Shown here: positions 54,649-64,000 of the stretch, piece by piece
Layout: each line of letters opens with the position of its first letter
Position numbering within the stretch: the stretch's first letter is position 1
Assembly (NCBI GenBank): GCA_032718475.1
Contig: JAUCBJ010008544.1
Location: 1 to 64,000 of the forward strand
Length of the DNA: 64,000 nucleotides
Direction: 5' to 3'
Origin: Nemertoderma westbladi
Taxonomy: Eukaryota > Xenacoelomorpha > Nemertodermatida > Nemertodermatidae
Program-made: the position numbers and the translations under genes
The notes under the pieces: generated by a model
Told to the model about the DNA's origin: nothing
The model's input: only the letters and a program-made list of their open reading frames with translations
Database searches by the model: none

Positions 54649-57036
54649 CCCTTTTAAGTACAGCAAACGGGCGGTGCCCGTTGATGACATGCGCGGCGGA
54701 CGGGCACCGCCGTCACAATTCTATGCTTTGCTATAGTGATTTGTTATGGCGCCGGATTTCAATGCAGTACATTCCCTGACCCTTACCCTCATAGCCGGCA
54801 GAAATGCAGGCCTATATGTAAGTGTATAATTAGCCTATGACGCAGTCCCTCCAGCTGATAACACTTGTGTGTAACTGAATTTCTACATAAGTTTTCCCTA
54901 TTGACTGCTTTCCTCGACCCTTCTATTAGATAGTAATGGATAGCGTAATATTAATAAACCATACCATGCTGGAGTATTATTGGTCACATACATGGCCATA
55001 AGTGATTTTATATACAGTAACATTGGTACCGGTATAAATTAAATTAATATTTGAGGTTGGACTGCAAACGGTTAGGTATTGCATTATATGTTGACAAGTC
55101 CCTAAAAGGTGCCACCCTGCTCCATTGCGCGGGAAATTCAAATGATTGAAAGACATGTTATTTGTACTGGAAAGGGTGGCAGATCAGATCTGCCACCTAT
55201 ATATTGGCGGTAAATTCAAATCTGTTTTAACATTGAATACATGAATAGAGTAAGACCAATCTTCCAATGTAATTCATTGAATCAGAATAAATTATTTATT
55301 ATCGGTTTAACTCACTCATCCGTTAATGTTGTTGATTTATCTATTCTGGGACTTCGAGCAGCACGTGAACAACTAAACCAGCACGCTAACTACCGCTAGT
55401 TTGGGGCTTCGAGCACCACGTGAACAACTAAACTGGCTGGTTTCCTAGTCTGGGACTTCGAGCAGCACGTGAACAACTAAACCAGCACGTTAACTAGTCT
55501 GGGACTTCGAGCAGCACGTGTACAACTAAGCTGCCTGGTTAACAAGTCTGGGACTTCGAGCAGCACGTAAACAACTAAAGCTGACTGGTTAACTAGTCTG
55601 GGACAAATATAGCAGTATAGGCAGAAGCATTATACACCTATTGTTATTACAGTAGGCCTACCTGCGAAATATTTTACTATCAGTTCCCTGCTATATTGTT
55701 ATAATTATATTGTTCAGATGTAATTATAACTGATACAAGCAAATAACAAATGTTCTTTACATTTTACTGATAGAAGTTAAGCCAAATACCTCGATCCACC
55801 CCCCTTCTCAATTTGCAAGTTTACTCGAAGTCCCAGACTAGTTAACCAGTCAGCTTAGTTGTTCACGTGCTACTGGAAGTCCCAGACTAGTTAACGTGCT
55901 GGCTTAGTTGTTCACGTGCTGCTCGAAGTCCCAGACTAGGTATCCAGCCAGTTTATTTGTTCACGTGCTGCTCTATGCCCCAGACTAGTTAACGTGCTGG
56001 TTTAGTTGTTCACGTGCTGCTCGAAGCCCCAGACTAGTTAACCAGTCAGCTTGTTGTTCACGTGCTGCTCGAAGTCCCAGACTAGGTATCCAGCCAGTTT
56101 ATTTGTTCACGTGCTGCTCTATGCCCCAGACTAGTTAACGTGCTGGTTTAGTTGTTCACGTGCTGCTCGAAGTCCCAGACTAGTTAACCAGTCAGCTTAG
56201 TTGTTCACGTGCTGCTCGAAGTCTCAGACTAGTTAACCAGTCAGATTAGTTGTTCACGTGCTGCTCGAAGTCCCAGACTAGTTAACCAGTCAGCTTAGTT
56301 GTTCACGTGCTACTGGAAGTCCCATACTATAGTTAACCAGTCAGCTTAGTTGCTCACGTGCTGCTCGAAGCCCCAAACTAGTTAACGTGCTGGTTTAGTT
56401 TTAGTTGTTCACGTGCTGCTCGAAGTCCCAGACTAGGTATCCAGCCAGTTTATTTGTTCACGTGCTGCTCTATGCCCCAGACTACAAGTTAACGTCAGGT
56501 TTAGTTGTTCACGTGCTGCTCGAAGTCCCAGACTACCAGAATAGATAAAACAACAACAATAATGGATGAGTGAGTTAAACCGATAAGAAATAATTTATTC
56601 TGATTCAATGAATTACATTTAGTCTTACTCTATTCTTGTATTCAATGTTAAAACAGATTTGAATTAACCGCCAAAATATAGGTAGCAGATCTGATCTGCC
56701 ACCCTTTCCAGTACAAAATTTCATGTCTTTCAATCATTTGAATTACCCGCGCTATGGAGCAGGGTGGCACCTTTTAGGGACTTGTTTATATGTTGTACTC
56801 TGTATGCATTCCTTTCTGTAATTATACAAATTATCTATTATAATATTATTTTATGTTGTAATATATGTTTTTAAAATAATTTTTTATTAATTTTTTGAAA
56901 TTTAAAATTTTTAAAACTTTTGAATTTTTTTTACTTTTTTTTGTTTTTCAATTTCCGGGATTTTGAGAAATTAAAAAAAAAATTTCTATAGCCGGATCTC
57001 AGTGCAGGAAATATTTATTAAGCCGTAGTTAAAGGG
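54649..57036. mobile_element. piggyBac-like non-autonomous element
   Basis: Flanked by TTAA (54645-54648 and 57037-57040), the piggyBac target. Ends are inverted: CCCTTTTAAGTACAGC on the left and GCCGTAGTTAAAGGG on the right. An 11-bp inverted pair GGCGGTGCCCG/CGGGCACCGCC lies inside the left end. No transposase is present. Removing the nested foldback element leaves about 0.7 kb. Confidence 0.75.
55094..56785. mobile_element. Foldback element with long composite inverted repeats and 10-bp TSD
   Basis: Begins ACAAGTCCCTAAAAGGTGCC and ends with its reverse complement. It is flanked by TTATATGTTG at 55084-55093 and 56786-56795. Each arm has about 250 bp of unique sequence, including a GGCAGATCAGATCTGCC palindrome, then tandem ~50-60-bp units of GTCTGGGACTTCGAGCAGCA plus CGTGAACAACTAA: about 5 in the left arm and about 14 in inverse orientation in the right. 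The centre (about 55611-55804) has no ORF. The 9-10-bp TSD and long arms fit foldback/Mutator-like elements. Confidence 0.88.
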
Positions 57037-57044
57037 TTAATTCT

Positions 57045-57092
57045 TAAATAAAGGAGGACATTCCCCTTTAGAAACATCTAAATCCGCCACTG
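57045..57092 (-). mobile_element. Solitary hAT-like terminus
   Basis: On the minus strand it reads CAGTGGCGGATTTAGATG, a form typical of hAT terminal inverted repeats. No partner end was found, so this is a fragment or a chance match. Confidence 0.4.
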
Positions 57093-57359
57093 TAGGTGAT
57101 TGTAATTAATATACAGAATATGTATGTACATATGTACCTATATACACTACCTACCTACATATATATATTTATACAATATACCATGGAAATTTGAATTTCC
57201 CTCTCACTAACACGAAGTTCGTATTATATATTTTTTTATGTTTCATGTCCCCTTAGGGACTCCATTTACTGTATTTCTGCAAAGCTTACCGGTATTTCTA
57301 ATTTAGTCGTCTAATTTAATTTAGTTTAAATTTCATGCGTAACTTTGTAATAATTTCCC

Positions 57360-58457
57360 ATGGCGATAGCCCAAAGTATGATAACAAACATTGAGGAAAA
57401 CATGAACCACTCAACCGAGCAGCCATCACTAGTCGCTATGATGCCATTGAGACGCTGTGGTTCTCACGCGATTCGTTTTCGGTTGAACATGTCACCTGAG
57501 GTGACATCACCATACCCGTTACACGTAATCGACTATTTGCGAATTGTCCCTAGTGATTGTGATTTGGGAGATGTGGAACATTGGAAACAAATGATTAGAG
57601 ATGTGGTTGGTCTTCAAAACACTTTGATGGTGCCCTGGAAAGGCATAAATTTTCAAGAAGAGGCCGTTGTCAATGAACTGATAGATTATCCAAAAAGATC
57701 CGTTCACACGGTTGTTGCCCATCTTCTCAAAGCTTACGGTAAAGCCAATTCCGCCAGTATTGTTATTGATAAATCACTTGATTGTGTCCACTATGCTAGC
57801 GAGTACATGGATGCTTTTCCTTCCCTGAAATTTATTCATATTGTTCGCGATCCAAGAGCTCAAGTTAATAGCATGAATGAAGCCATAATCCATGAGTTTT
57901 CCACTCTTAGCAATGCTCTCATCTGGTTGGATGCATACGAGAAGGCGGAACATTTGGTTGCCAAGTATCCAAGTCGGTGTGTGTCCATTCGTTTTGAAGA
58001 TTTCATCAACGACCAAGAAAATGTACTCAAAAAAATTTGTAATTTTCTCAACATCCAATTTTCGCCGGAGATGCTTGATATTTCAAGGTCCACAGAAGCA
58101 AATGAATTGTCTAAGAAATCGGCTCTTTGGAAGTACAACGCACTTGGCCCGGTTGCGGCCAACATTGACAAGTTTCGCAAGAAGTTGTGTGACGATGATA
58201 TTCAAATTATTGAGTCTCTTTGCGGTCATCTAATGAAAAAGTACGGCTACCACAAAATATTTCCAGAAATGTGCATTGATGTCACGGATAAAATGAAAGC
58301 AGACGCGAGGAAGCGAAGTGACGATGGTCGCACAGAGGCATGGAAAGCCCTGGAATGTGATCCGGAGTTTCCCGATGACTACAAATTAAGAAATAATCGG
58401 AATGAATTCTTAGCATGTTGCAAACGCCGTTTTGAACAAAAAAAAATCTTGACTTAG
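57360..58457 (+). CDS. Sulfotransferase family protein
   Basis: Predicted to move a sulfuryl group from PAPS to a carbohydrate or small acceptor; the substrate cannot be told from sequence. Single exon of 365 residues. The 5'-phosphosulfate loop is seen as PLRRCGSHAIRF (29-40), with Cys in place of the more usual Ser or Gly. The 3'-phosphate-binding element is FIHIVRDPRAQVNS (158-171). FEDF and the later FLNIQFSPEM region are also typical. There is no clear signal peptide or membrane anchor at the N-terminus, so a Golgi type II form is not supported and a soluble enzyme is possible. The ATG sits in TTTCCCATGG, a fair Kozak context. AATAAA follows at 58584. The lack of introns could mean a retrocopy or a naturally intronless family member. 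Confidence 0.85.
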   Translation: MAIAQSMITNIEENMNHSTEQPSLVAMMPLRRCGSHAIRFRLNMSPEVTSPYPLHVIDYLRIVPSDCDLGDVEHWKQMIRDVVGLQNTLMVPWKGINFQEEAVVNELIDYPKRSVHTVVAHLLKAYGKANSASIVIDKSLDCVHYASEYMDAFPSLKFIHIVRDPRAQVNSMNEAIIHEFSTLSNALIWLDAYEKAEHLVAKYPSRCVSIRFEDFINDQENVLKKICNFLNIQFSPEMLDISRSTEANELSKKSALWKYNALGPVAANIDKFRKKLCDDDIQIIESLCGHLMKKYGYHKIFPEMCIDVTDKMKADARKRSDDGRTEAWKALECDPEFPDDYKLRNNRNEFLACCKRRFEQKKILT

Positions 58458-58583
58458 AAAATCAACGTATCAATAGCCATTCTCATCTTGGATAATTTTA
58501 ATGGTTACGATTCTGTCGTTAATTGTCATTTTCTTGACTCTTTGTTTTCTATTAAAATAGCTTTGTACTCTAATAGGTGTCTC

Positions 58584-58589
58584 AATAAA
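58584..58589 (+). terminator. Poly(A) signal of the sulfotransferase gene
   Basis: AATAAA 127 nt after the stop codon, followed by an AT-rich stretch with further AATAAT repeats. Confidence 0.6.
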
Positions 58590-58599
58590 TAATAATAAT

Positions 58600-59140
58600 T
58601 ATGTACTAATTCCTTAATGTTTATTAGTAAATTACATGATTAAAAGTATTATATATCACAAGTATTATCAATATATCTCCGTTGATGTTTTCACCTGCGA
58701 CAGCACTCAGTCACAGTAAAAATCGAAAAAATGGCCTCACACAATGTGAATAACCGTAGATAAAATTCGTAAAAGTAATTCTGCCAAGTTTCGTGACAGC
58801 ATATCGTCGCCAAATCGCATGTAAAAAGTCAAACGTCTAGTGACCATTCACCAGCAGCACTAAACTGGCATACACTGTAAGCATTTATACAAAAATTGCA
58901 ACATGGCAGTTTAACAAAATTAGTAAACATATGCATGCATATATATCAAAATAACATTGTCGTTCTATTTTTTCAAATTAATTACGCAATAGACACAGAG
59001 CTGGATTTAGATTGTAGGAGGGAATCACTTTGTAGGGAACTGGCAGTAAGGGAAATCAACGATTATCTGATGAATCGATGAATCTGATGTTTCTAGAATT
59101 TTTTAAAATTATTTGGTTGAGTGATTAATACCAGTAATTC
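58600..59140. other. Non-coding stretch
   Basis: AT-rich. A 61-codon ORF at 58896-59081 has no recognisable domain. Nothing else identified. Confidence 0.4.
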
Positions 59141-59157
59141 AAGTTATTTCGTTGTGC

Positions 59158-59196
59158 GAGCGCCTAGGTCACTAAGTATAGGCGCTATATAAATAA
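59158..59196 (+). mobile_element. LINE/SINE 3'-tail-like hairpin
   Basis: AGCGCCTA (59159-59166) pairs with TAGGCGCT (59179-59186) and is followed by ATATAAATA. The hairpin followed by GCGCTATATAAAT is like the 3' tail shared by L2-clade LINEs and the SINEs that use them. The rest of the element was not delimited. Confidence 0.45.
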
Positions 59197-59704
59197 CTCT
59201 ATAATGTTATAATAAATCTATAACTCTATAATGTCGGCTGGACTGACCCGTCCCAACCGACAGCCTATTTACATACAGGTTGCTTCGTACTTTACAATAT
59301 CTCTGCAGCAAGGGCTACCTACTGTAACATAGTGAAGATATGGCTTTTTTTAAATATTATTGTCCTTCTCGCCGGCGGCAATTTTATTCTATAGGATTAT
59401 GGATTAAATGCGAGTGAAAAGCTGTAGAAAATCCAAGATTATTAAAACTCGCTCTTATGAAGAATATTAGGTCATTTTTCGGTTGAAATTATATTTAAAT
59501 TTTATATATGGAGCATATTTGTATTTCTTTAATTTATCCTAATTTTTAAGTGTTTTATAGCGCTTATTCCTTTTTATAACCTGCAAAGATAGTAATTCGT
59601 TTATTGTTTTGGTTAAATTCAGCCGTTACGTAACCTTCACTTAATATTCTTAACATGGGGGTATACTGCGAAGTGTAATGTAGCAACGGGCATGAAAGGC
59701 TGTG

Positions 59705-59780
59705 TGGACCCTGGCGGGGCTTGAACATAGAACCGATAGCTTAAAGACTGAGCGCTCAACCAACTAAGCTACCCCGACGT
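59705..59780 (-). ncRNA. tRNA-like sequence, degenerate (SINE head or pseudo-tRNA)
   Basis: The minus strand has TAGCTTAGTTGG (A box) and TGTTCAAGCCCC (B box), with GTCGGGG at the start. The anticodon and T stems do not pair well, so a functional tRNA is unlikely. Confidence 0.5.
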
Positions 59781-60046
59781 TATAGGGCAATTCCACCATT
59801 GATGTAACACTTACGTCGAAAATAAAAAGTCATCTAATCGGCATAATTTGGGTATCAAAATGACGGCAAAGAATGAAATTTTTAATAAAAGTGACGGATT
59901 TTTAATATTGAAATTGATAAATTTATTTCCATCATATGGTAAAATTTGTGAATGATTAAAAAACAAACATGAGCATTTTTTACTTTAAAAAGACTAATTA
60001 AAAACGATTTAGTGATATAAAAGTGAAGAGTTAGTTTACAAAGTAT

Positions 60047-60253
60047 TTACAAAGGTGTAGATTCTGGAGCTGGGTCGGGGCGTTGTAAGCTCATAAGAAA
60101 CGGAGCTACTCTCAAGTTGCTTCGGCAGGGTGGAATTTTACTACATGAGTTGTAATGCTCATGGCTAATTGCTGGATTACCGCATAACCAGCAAATACAA
60201 CCCTCTGTTGGGCGCCAGCATCGGGGGTCGCTGCAGAGTTTTTGTAAAGACAT
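60047..60253 (-). CDS. Short Cys-rich ORF, unidentified
   Basis: 68 residues, beginning MSLQKLCSDPRCW, with pairs CICWLCGNP and later HEHYNSC that could bind a metal. No family recognised. It may be the tail of a decayed transposon gene. A TTTTACT-rich upstream stretch gives no further clue. Confidence 0.2.
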   Translation of the reverse strand: MSLQKLCSDPRCWRPTEGCICWLCGNPAISHEHYNSCSKIPPCRSNLRVAPFLMSLQRPDPAPESTPL

Positions 60254-60442
60254 TGTAGGTCAATAGGGCAACTATTTGGATCATCTACTGCAAGCAGGAT
60301 GGCTGTTGACGAGGAATATCGGCTGATGCCACACCATAGCGAATTTTAATATTCTTGAGGGTAACAACTGTTTTTTCGATTATTGATAGTAACAATGTGT
60401 TGTTGGCAAGCTGTATTTTTCGAGGTGTTTGTTATTATACAT

Positions 60443-60601
60443 TTATTATAGGAATGGATCTAGGGGTCTTAAACTCGAATGATAAGTTTATTTTACCGAA
60501 AATAACTTATCGTTTATTTAATCCCAATAAAAGATAAGTTATTTTCGGTAAAATAAACTTATCATTCGAGGTTAAGACCCCTAGATCCATTCCTATAATA
60601 A
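60443..60601. repeat. Near-perfect 69-bp inverted repeat with 21-nt loop
   Basis: Arms 60443-60511 and 60533-60601 pair with one mismatch (AAACTCG against CGAGGTT). Each arm itself contains a smaller imperfect palindrome (GATAAGTT...AACTTATC). No TSD was evident. It may be a MITE or a recent inverted duplication. If transcribed it would form a long hairpin RNA. Confidence 0.95.
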
Positions 60602-60840
60602 CTGGTTTTTCATTATTCAATATGAGGAAATTTTTTTACGTATTTTCAAATTTGCAGAAATTAATCCATGTCATTTTTGACATAATCTTACTACCATTGA
60701 AATTGTCTGATTAAACAGGTAATTCACCAACCGAAAATTCAACATTTATTAAAAGCTATTGATGATAAAAATTTGAATATAGACAGCGTAGCATTGTGTA
60801 TTCAAAGTTTCAAATATTTTAGATTTGGCCTACAGAATTA

Positions 60841-62079
60841 TGTGAGTCCGTAACGAAAAGTACTCAAAGTTTTAATTTGGAGTAGGCCTACACCCCCGCA
60901 TGTATATTGCACTGATAATCATTTTCCTTTGGGTTTACAACCTTTGGGTTTGTAGGTTAGGTAAGAATCATTCTGCTTTTTATACATTATTCACTATGTA
61001 AACTGAAAGTATTCAGCTCCTTTTATTCCTTTAATCCTGTCTCTTACGTCTAATACTGACATTTCTGGTGCTGAAAGGGCCAAACGGCATATATCACGGA
61101 TGACAGAAATTACTGACCAAGATGTTATAGTATGATACCCTCGAAGTTCGCCAAGATTTCATGAAACGAGTGAGCGAATGATGGATTGTGTGATACAAAA
61201 AAATCGCCCATTAGGCCAGGGATTATGCACAAAGTCTCAATAATTATTACCAATGCGTCCCCCAAGACCTATAGATTCCCCAGAAGAAACTCCAGTACTC
61301 ATTTAGCTACCATTTACGGAAGGAAGCCCTGGCTAATAAGTTTGTTTATTGTCTTTAAAGTATTCGTGCCGAAACGAAAACTACCCTGCTAGCCCTCATG
61401 ATGGGATCGAACCCACGACCCAAGAAGAGATGTGATTTCAATGCCACTGATTTAACCAACTACGCCAAAGTGGAATAACTTAAGTACAGTGATAGTTAAT
61501 TCATAAATACAACGAAATACTGTTCAAAATTTATTTTCCAGCATAAAAAATTTTTCGTGAACGTGGTATTTATGTTTTTAAAGAACTAGAAATTGGTCAT
61601 TTTAACAATGAAATTATAGGATATTAAATATACACTACTATAATACACACACCAAATATGCCTACTCAATCTCATAGATATGATGTACAATTAACTTCAT
61701 GAACACTACTAAAGATATATCTAATAGTGATTCTTAAGGTACATTGTGAAAGGTATATAAGTAATAAAGATATTTATTGAATAAACACCATAAATATTCA
61801 TTGGTCGTTGCTCTTTTTTTTCTTAGCAATATAAAGAGTGCATAACGATTTCAAGTGTGAGTCCGTAACATTTTTTTCTGTGAGTCCGTAACGAACAATT
61901 TCTCTATAAATGAGATTTACCACCATATGTTTCTGCTATTAACTTACAAATTTACAAAATTTGATGTATCTACCTCGCATTGTGAAAGTTATAACGTATG
62001 GCGTTAAACATTTCAAGAGAATTTGTCAAAATAAAATTGGGTAATTTTTCTTTGTCCAATTGCATGTGAGTCCGTAACG
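60841..62079 (+). repeat. Four direct copies of TGTGAGTCCGTAAC
   Basis: At 60841-60855, 61856-61869, 61879-61893 and 62065-62079; three continue with G. The surroundings of the four are not obviously similar beyond this word. Confidence 0.9.
61240..61475 (-). mobile_element. tRNA(Ser)-derived SINE candidate
   Basis: The minus-strand head (61475 to 61391) has TGGCGTAGTTGG (A box), an anticodon-loop-like TTGAAAT as in tRNA-Ser(TGA), a variable-arm-like stretch, and GGGTTCGATCCCA (B box) with a pairing T stem. The acceptor stem is not complementary, and unrelated body sequence follows to lower coordinates. These are marks of a SINE rather than a tRNA gene. Confidence 0.55.
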
Positions 62080-62144
62080 GGCACTATATTTACAATATAC
62101 TATGAATCAAATGAGATACACAACTCTTTTTTATAAGTCAAAGT

Positions 62145-63850
62145 AAACCACTGGGTGCCCACTCCCCACCACTGGTACCCACCAATCACTACTGGGTGCG
62201 TACCCCTCACCACTGTTTGTGCACCCCTCACCACTAGGTGTGCACCCCTCACCACTGGTACCCACCCCTCACCACTGGTACCCACCAATCACCACTGGGT
62301 GTACGCTCCTCTGGACTGGGTGCCCACCCCTCACTACTGGGTACCCACCCACCCATCACCACTTGGTGCCCACCCCCCACCACTGGTACCCACCAATCAC
62401 CACTGGGTGCATGCTCCTCTACACTGGATGACCACCCCTCACCACTGGGTACCCACCCGTCACCAGTGGTACCCACCCATCACCACTGGATGCCCACCCC
62501 TCACCACTGGTACCCACCCATCACCACTTGGTGCCCACCCGTCACCAGTGGTACCCACCCATCACCACTGGATGCCCACCCCTCACCACTGGTACCCACC
62601 TATCACCACTCACTGGGGTGCCCAGGCCCACCCCTCACTACTGGGTATCCGCCCCTCACCATTTGGTGCCCACCCCTCACCACTGGTACCCACCAATCAC
62701 CACTGGGTGTACGCTCCTCAGCACTGGGTACCCATCCCTCAGCACTTGGTTCCCACCCCTCACCATGGGTACCCACCCATCACCATTGGGTGCCCATCCC
62801 TCACCAGTGGTACCCACCAATCACCACTGGGTGCATGCTCCTCTACACTGGATAACCACCCCTCACCACTGGGTACCCACCCATCACCACTTGGTGCCCA
62901 CCCGTTACCAGTGGTACCCACCCATCACCACTGGATGCCCACCCCTCACCACTGGTACCCACCTATCACCACTCACTGGGGTGCCCTGCCCAGGCCCACC
63001 CCTCACTACTGGGTATCCGCCCCTCACCATTTGGTGCCCACCCCTTACCAGTGGTACCCACCCTCACCATGGGGTACCCACCCCTCACCACTTGATGCCC
63101 GCCCCTCAACAGTGGTACCCACCCATCACCACTGGGGGCCTACCCCTCACCACTGGGTACCCACCCCTCACTACTGGGAGCCCATGCCCACCCGTCACCA
63201 CTTGGTGCCCACCCCTCACCAGTGGTACCCAACCCACCCATCACCACTTGGTGCCCACCTATCACCACTTGGTGCCCACCCCTCACCACTTGATGCCCTC
63301 CCCTCACCACTTCGAGCCCACCTCTCACCACTGGGTACCCACCCATCACCATTGGGTGAAAACCTCTCACCACTGGGTACCCACCCCTCACCACTTGGTG
63401 CCCACCCCTCACCAGTGGTACCCAACCCACCCATCAACACTGGGTGCCCACCCCTCACCACTTGGTACCCTCCCTTCACCACTGGGTGCCCACCCCTCAC
63501 CACTTGGTGCCCACCCCTCACCACTGTGTACCCACCCCTCACCACTTGGTGCCCACCTCTCACCACTGGGTACCCACACTGGGTGAGCTGAGCACACCTC
63601 ACCACTGGTTACCCACCCATCACTACTGGGTGCCCATGACCACCCCTCGCCACTGGGTGCCCACCCCACACCACTTGGTGCCCACCACTCACCAGTGGTA
63701 CCCAACCCACCCATCACCACTTGGTGCCCACCCATCACCACTTGGTGCCCACCTATCACCACTGGGTACCCACCCCTCACCACTGGGTGAGCACCACCCA
63801 CCACTGGGTACACACCCATCACCACTTGGTGCCCACCCCTCACCAAACAG
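62145..63850 (+). repeat. ~21-bp minisatellite (CACTGGGTRCCCACCCMTCAC)
   Basis: About 80 imperfect copies, many with GGTACC or GGTGCC palindromic cores, and a higher-order pattern (blocks at 62380-62640 recur near 62815-63010). Both strands stay open for hundreds of codons because the unit is a multiple of 3; the His/Pro-rich readings are not regarded as genes. Confidence 0.95.
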
Positions 63851-64000
63851 AACCCACCCCTAGACCAACATGTGTTGTTATTGCCAACAACACTCAGGTT
63901 TGATTAGAGCTAATTTACATGTCAACCTACGCGTAGGTTTGTGATATTAGGGATAGAGAATGAAACTTATCTTATTAAAATATATTATATATTAAATTGC
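63851..64000. other. Window end
   Basis: Ordinary AT-rich sequence after the minisatellite. Nothing recognised. Confidence 0.4.

Noticed and set aside
53538-54779. ORFs of 335-413 codons on both strands
   Set aside because: Produced by the 42-bp array, which has no stops in most frames. No non-repeat domain at either end.
59705-59780. Functional tRNA gene
   Set aside because: Anticodon and T stems do not pair, and the acceptor stem is incomplete.
62155-63903. His/Pro-rich ORFs up to 478 codons
   Set aside because: Translation of the ~21-bp minisatellite; the opposite strand is open too.

Overview
This window looks like repeat-rich nuclear DNA from an animal, most likely a marine invertebrate (inference). 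Reasons: two BEL/Pao retrotransposons, a group known only from metazoans; a Helitron, a non-LTR retrotransposon and piggyBac-, hAT- and foldback-type DNA elements; tRNA-derived SINE-like pieces; long minisatellites; and one intronless sulfotransferase gene. Nothing bacterial (operons, Shine-Dalgarno sites, CRISPR) is visible.

Layout. 1-8.1 kb: last exon of a giant Helitron Rep/helicase protein with an OTU-like N-terminus and a GIY-YIG nuclease C-terminus. 8.1-14.9 kb: non-coding tandem repeats, including a 681-bp tandem duplication whose two copies each carry a cluster of hairpins closed by an 11-bp stem. 14.3-16.9 kb: a roughly 62-bp minisatellite split by a 5'-truncated LINE with a 12-bp putative target-site duplication. 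16.9-20.5 kb: a 3.6-kb array with a 10-bp unit. 20.8-21.5 kb: a foldback element. 22.1-53.5 kb: a 36-bp minisatellite split by an outer BEL/Pao element (minus strand, decayed, 592/586-bp LTRs, TSD TCGGG). The reverse transcriptase of that element is itself split by an inner BEL/Pao element (plus strand, 19.5 kb, 2.26-kb LTRs, TSD GAAGG). 53.6-54.6 kb: a 42-bp G-rich minisatellite. 54.6-57.0 kb: a piggyBac-like non-autonomous element containing a foldback element with a 10-bp TSD. 57.4-58.5 kb: sulfotransferase gene. 58.5-62.1 kb: SINE-like fragments, a 69-bp near-perfect palindrome and a 14-nt motif repeated four times. 62.1-63.9 kb: a roughly 21-bp minisatellite.

The inner BEL/Pao element is the most unusual object. 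Its 2921-residue gag-pol frame is uninterrupted and its LTRs differ by only a few changes. It carries a second large ORF (919 residues, three zinc knuckles) where an envelope gene would normally sit. It also holds ten copies of a short palindromic motif (core AGGCTTGCGAGCCT) in all three reading registers and in non-coding DNA. Its LTRs contain both a TATA/CCAAT promoter and a tRNA-like A-box/B-box pair. The nesting gives a relative order of events: minisatellite, then outer element, then inner element, which agrees with the higher LTR divergence of the outer element. All family assignments rest on motifs read by eye; no database search was possible.
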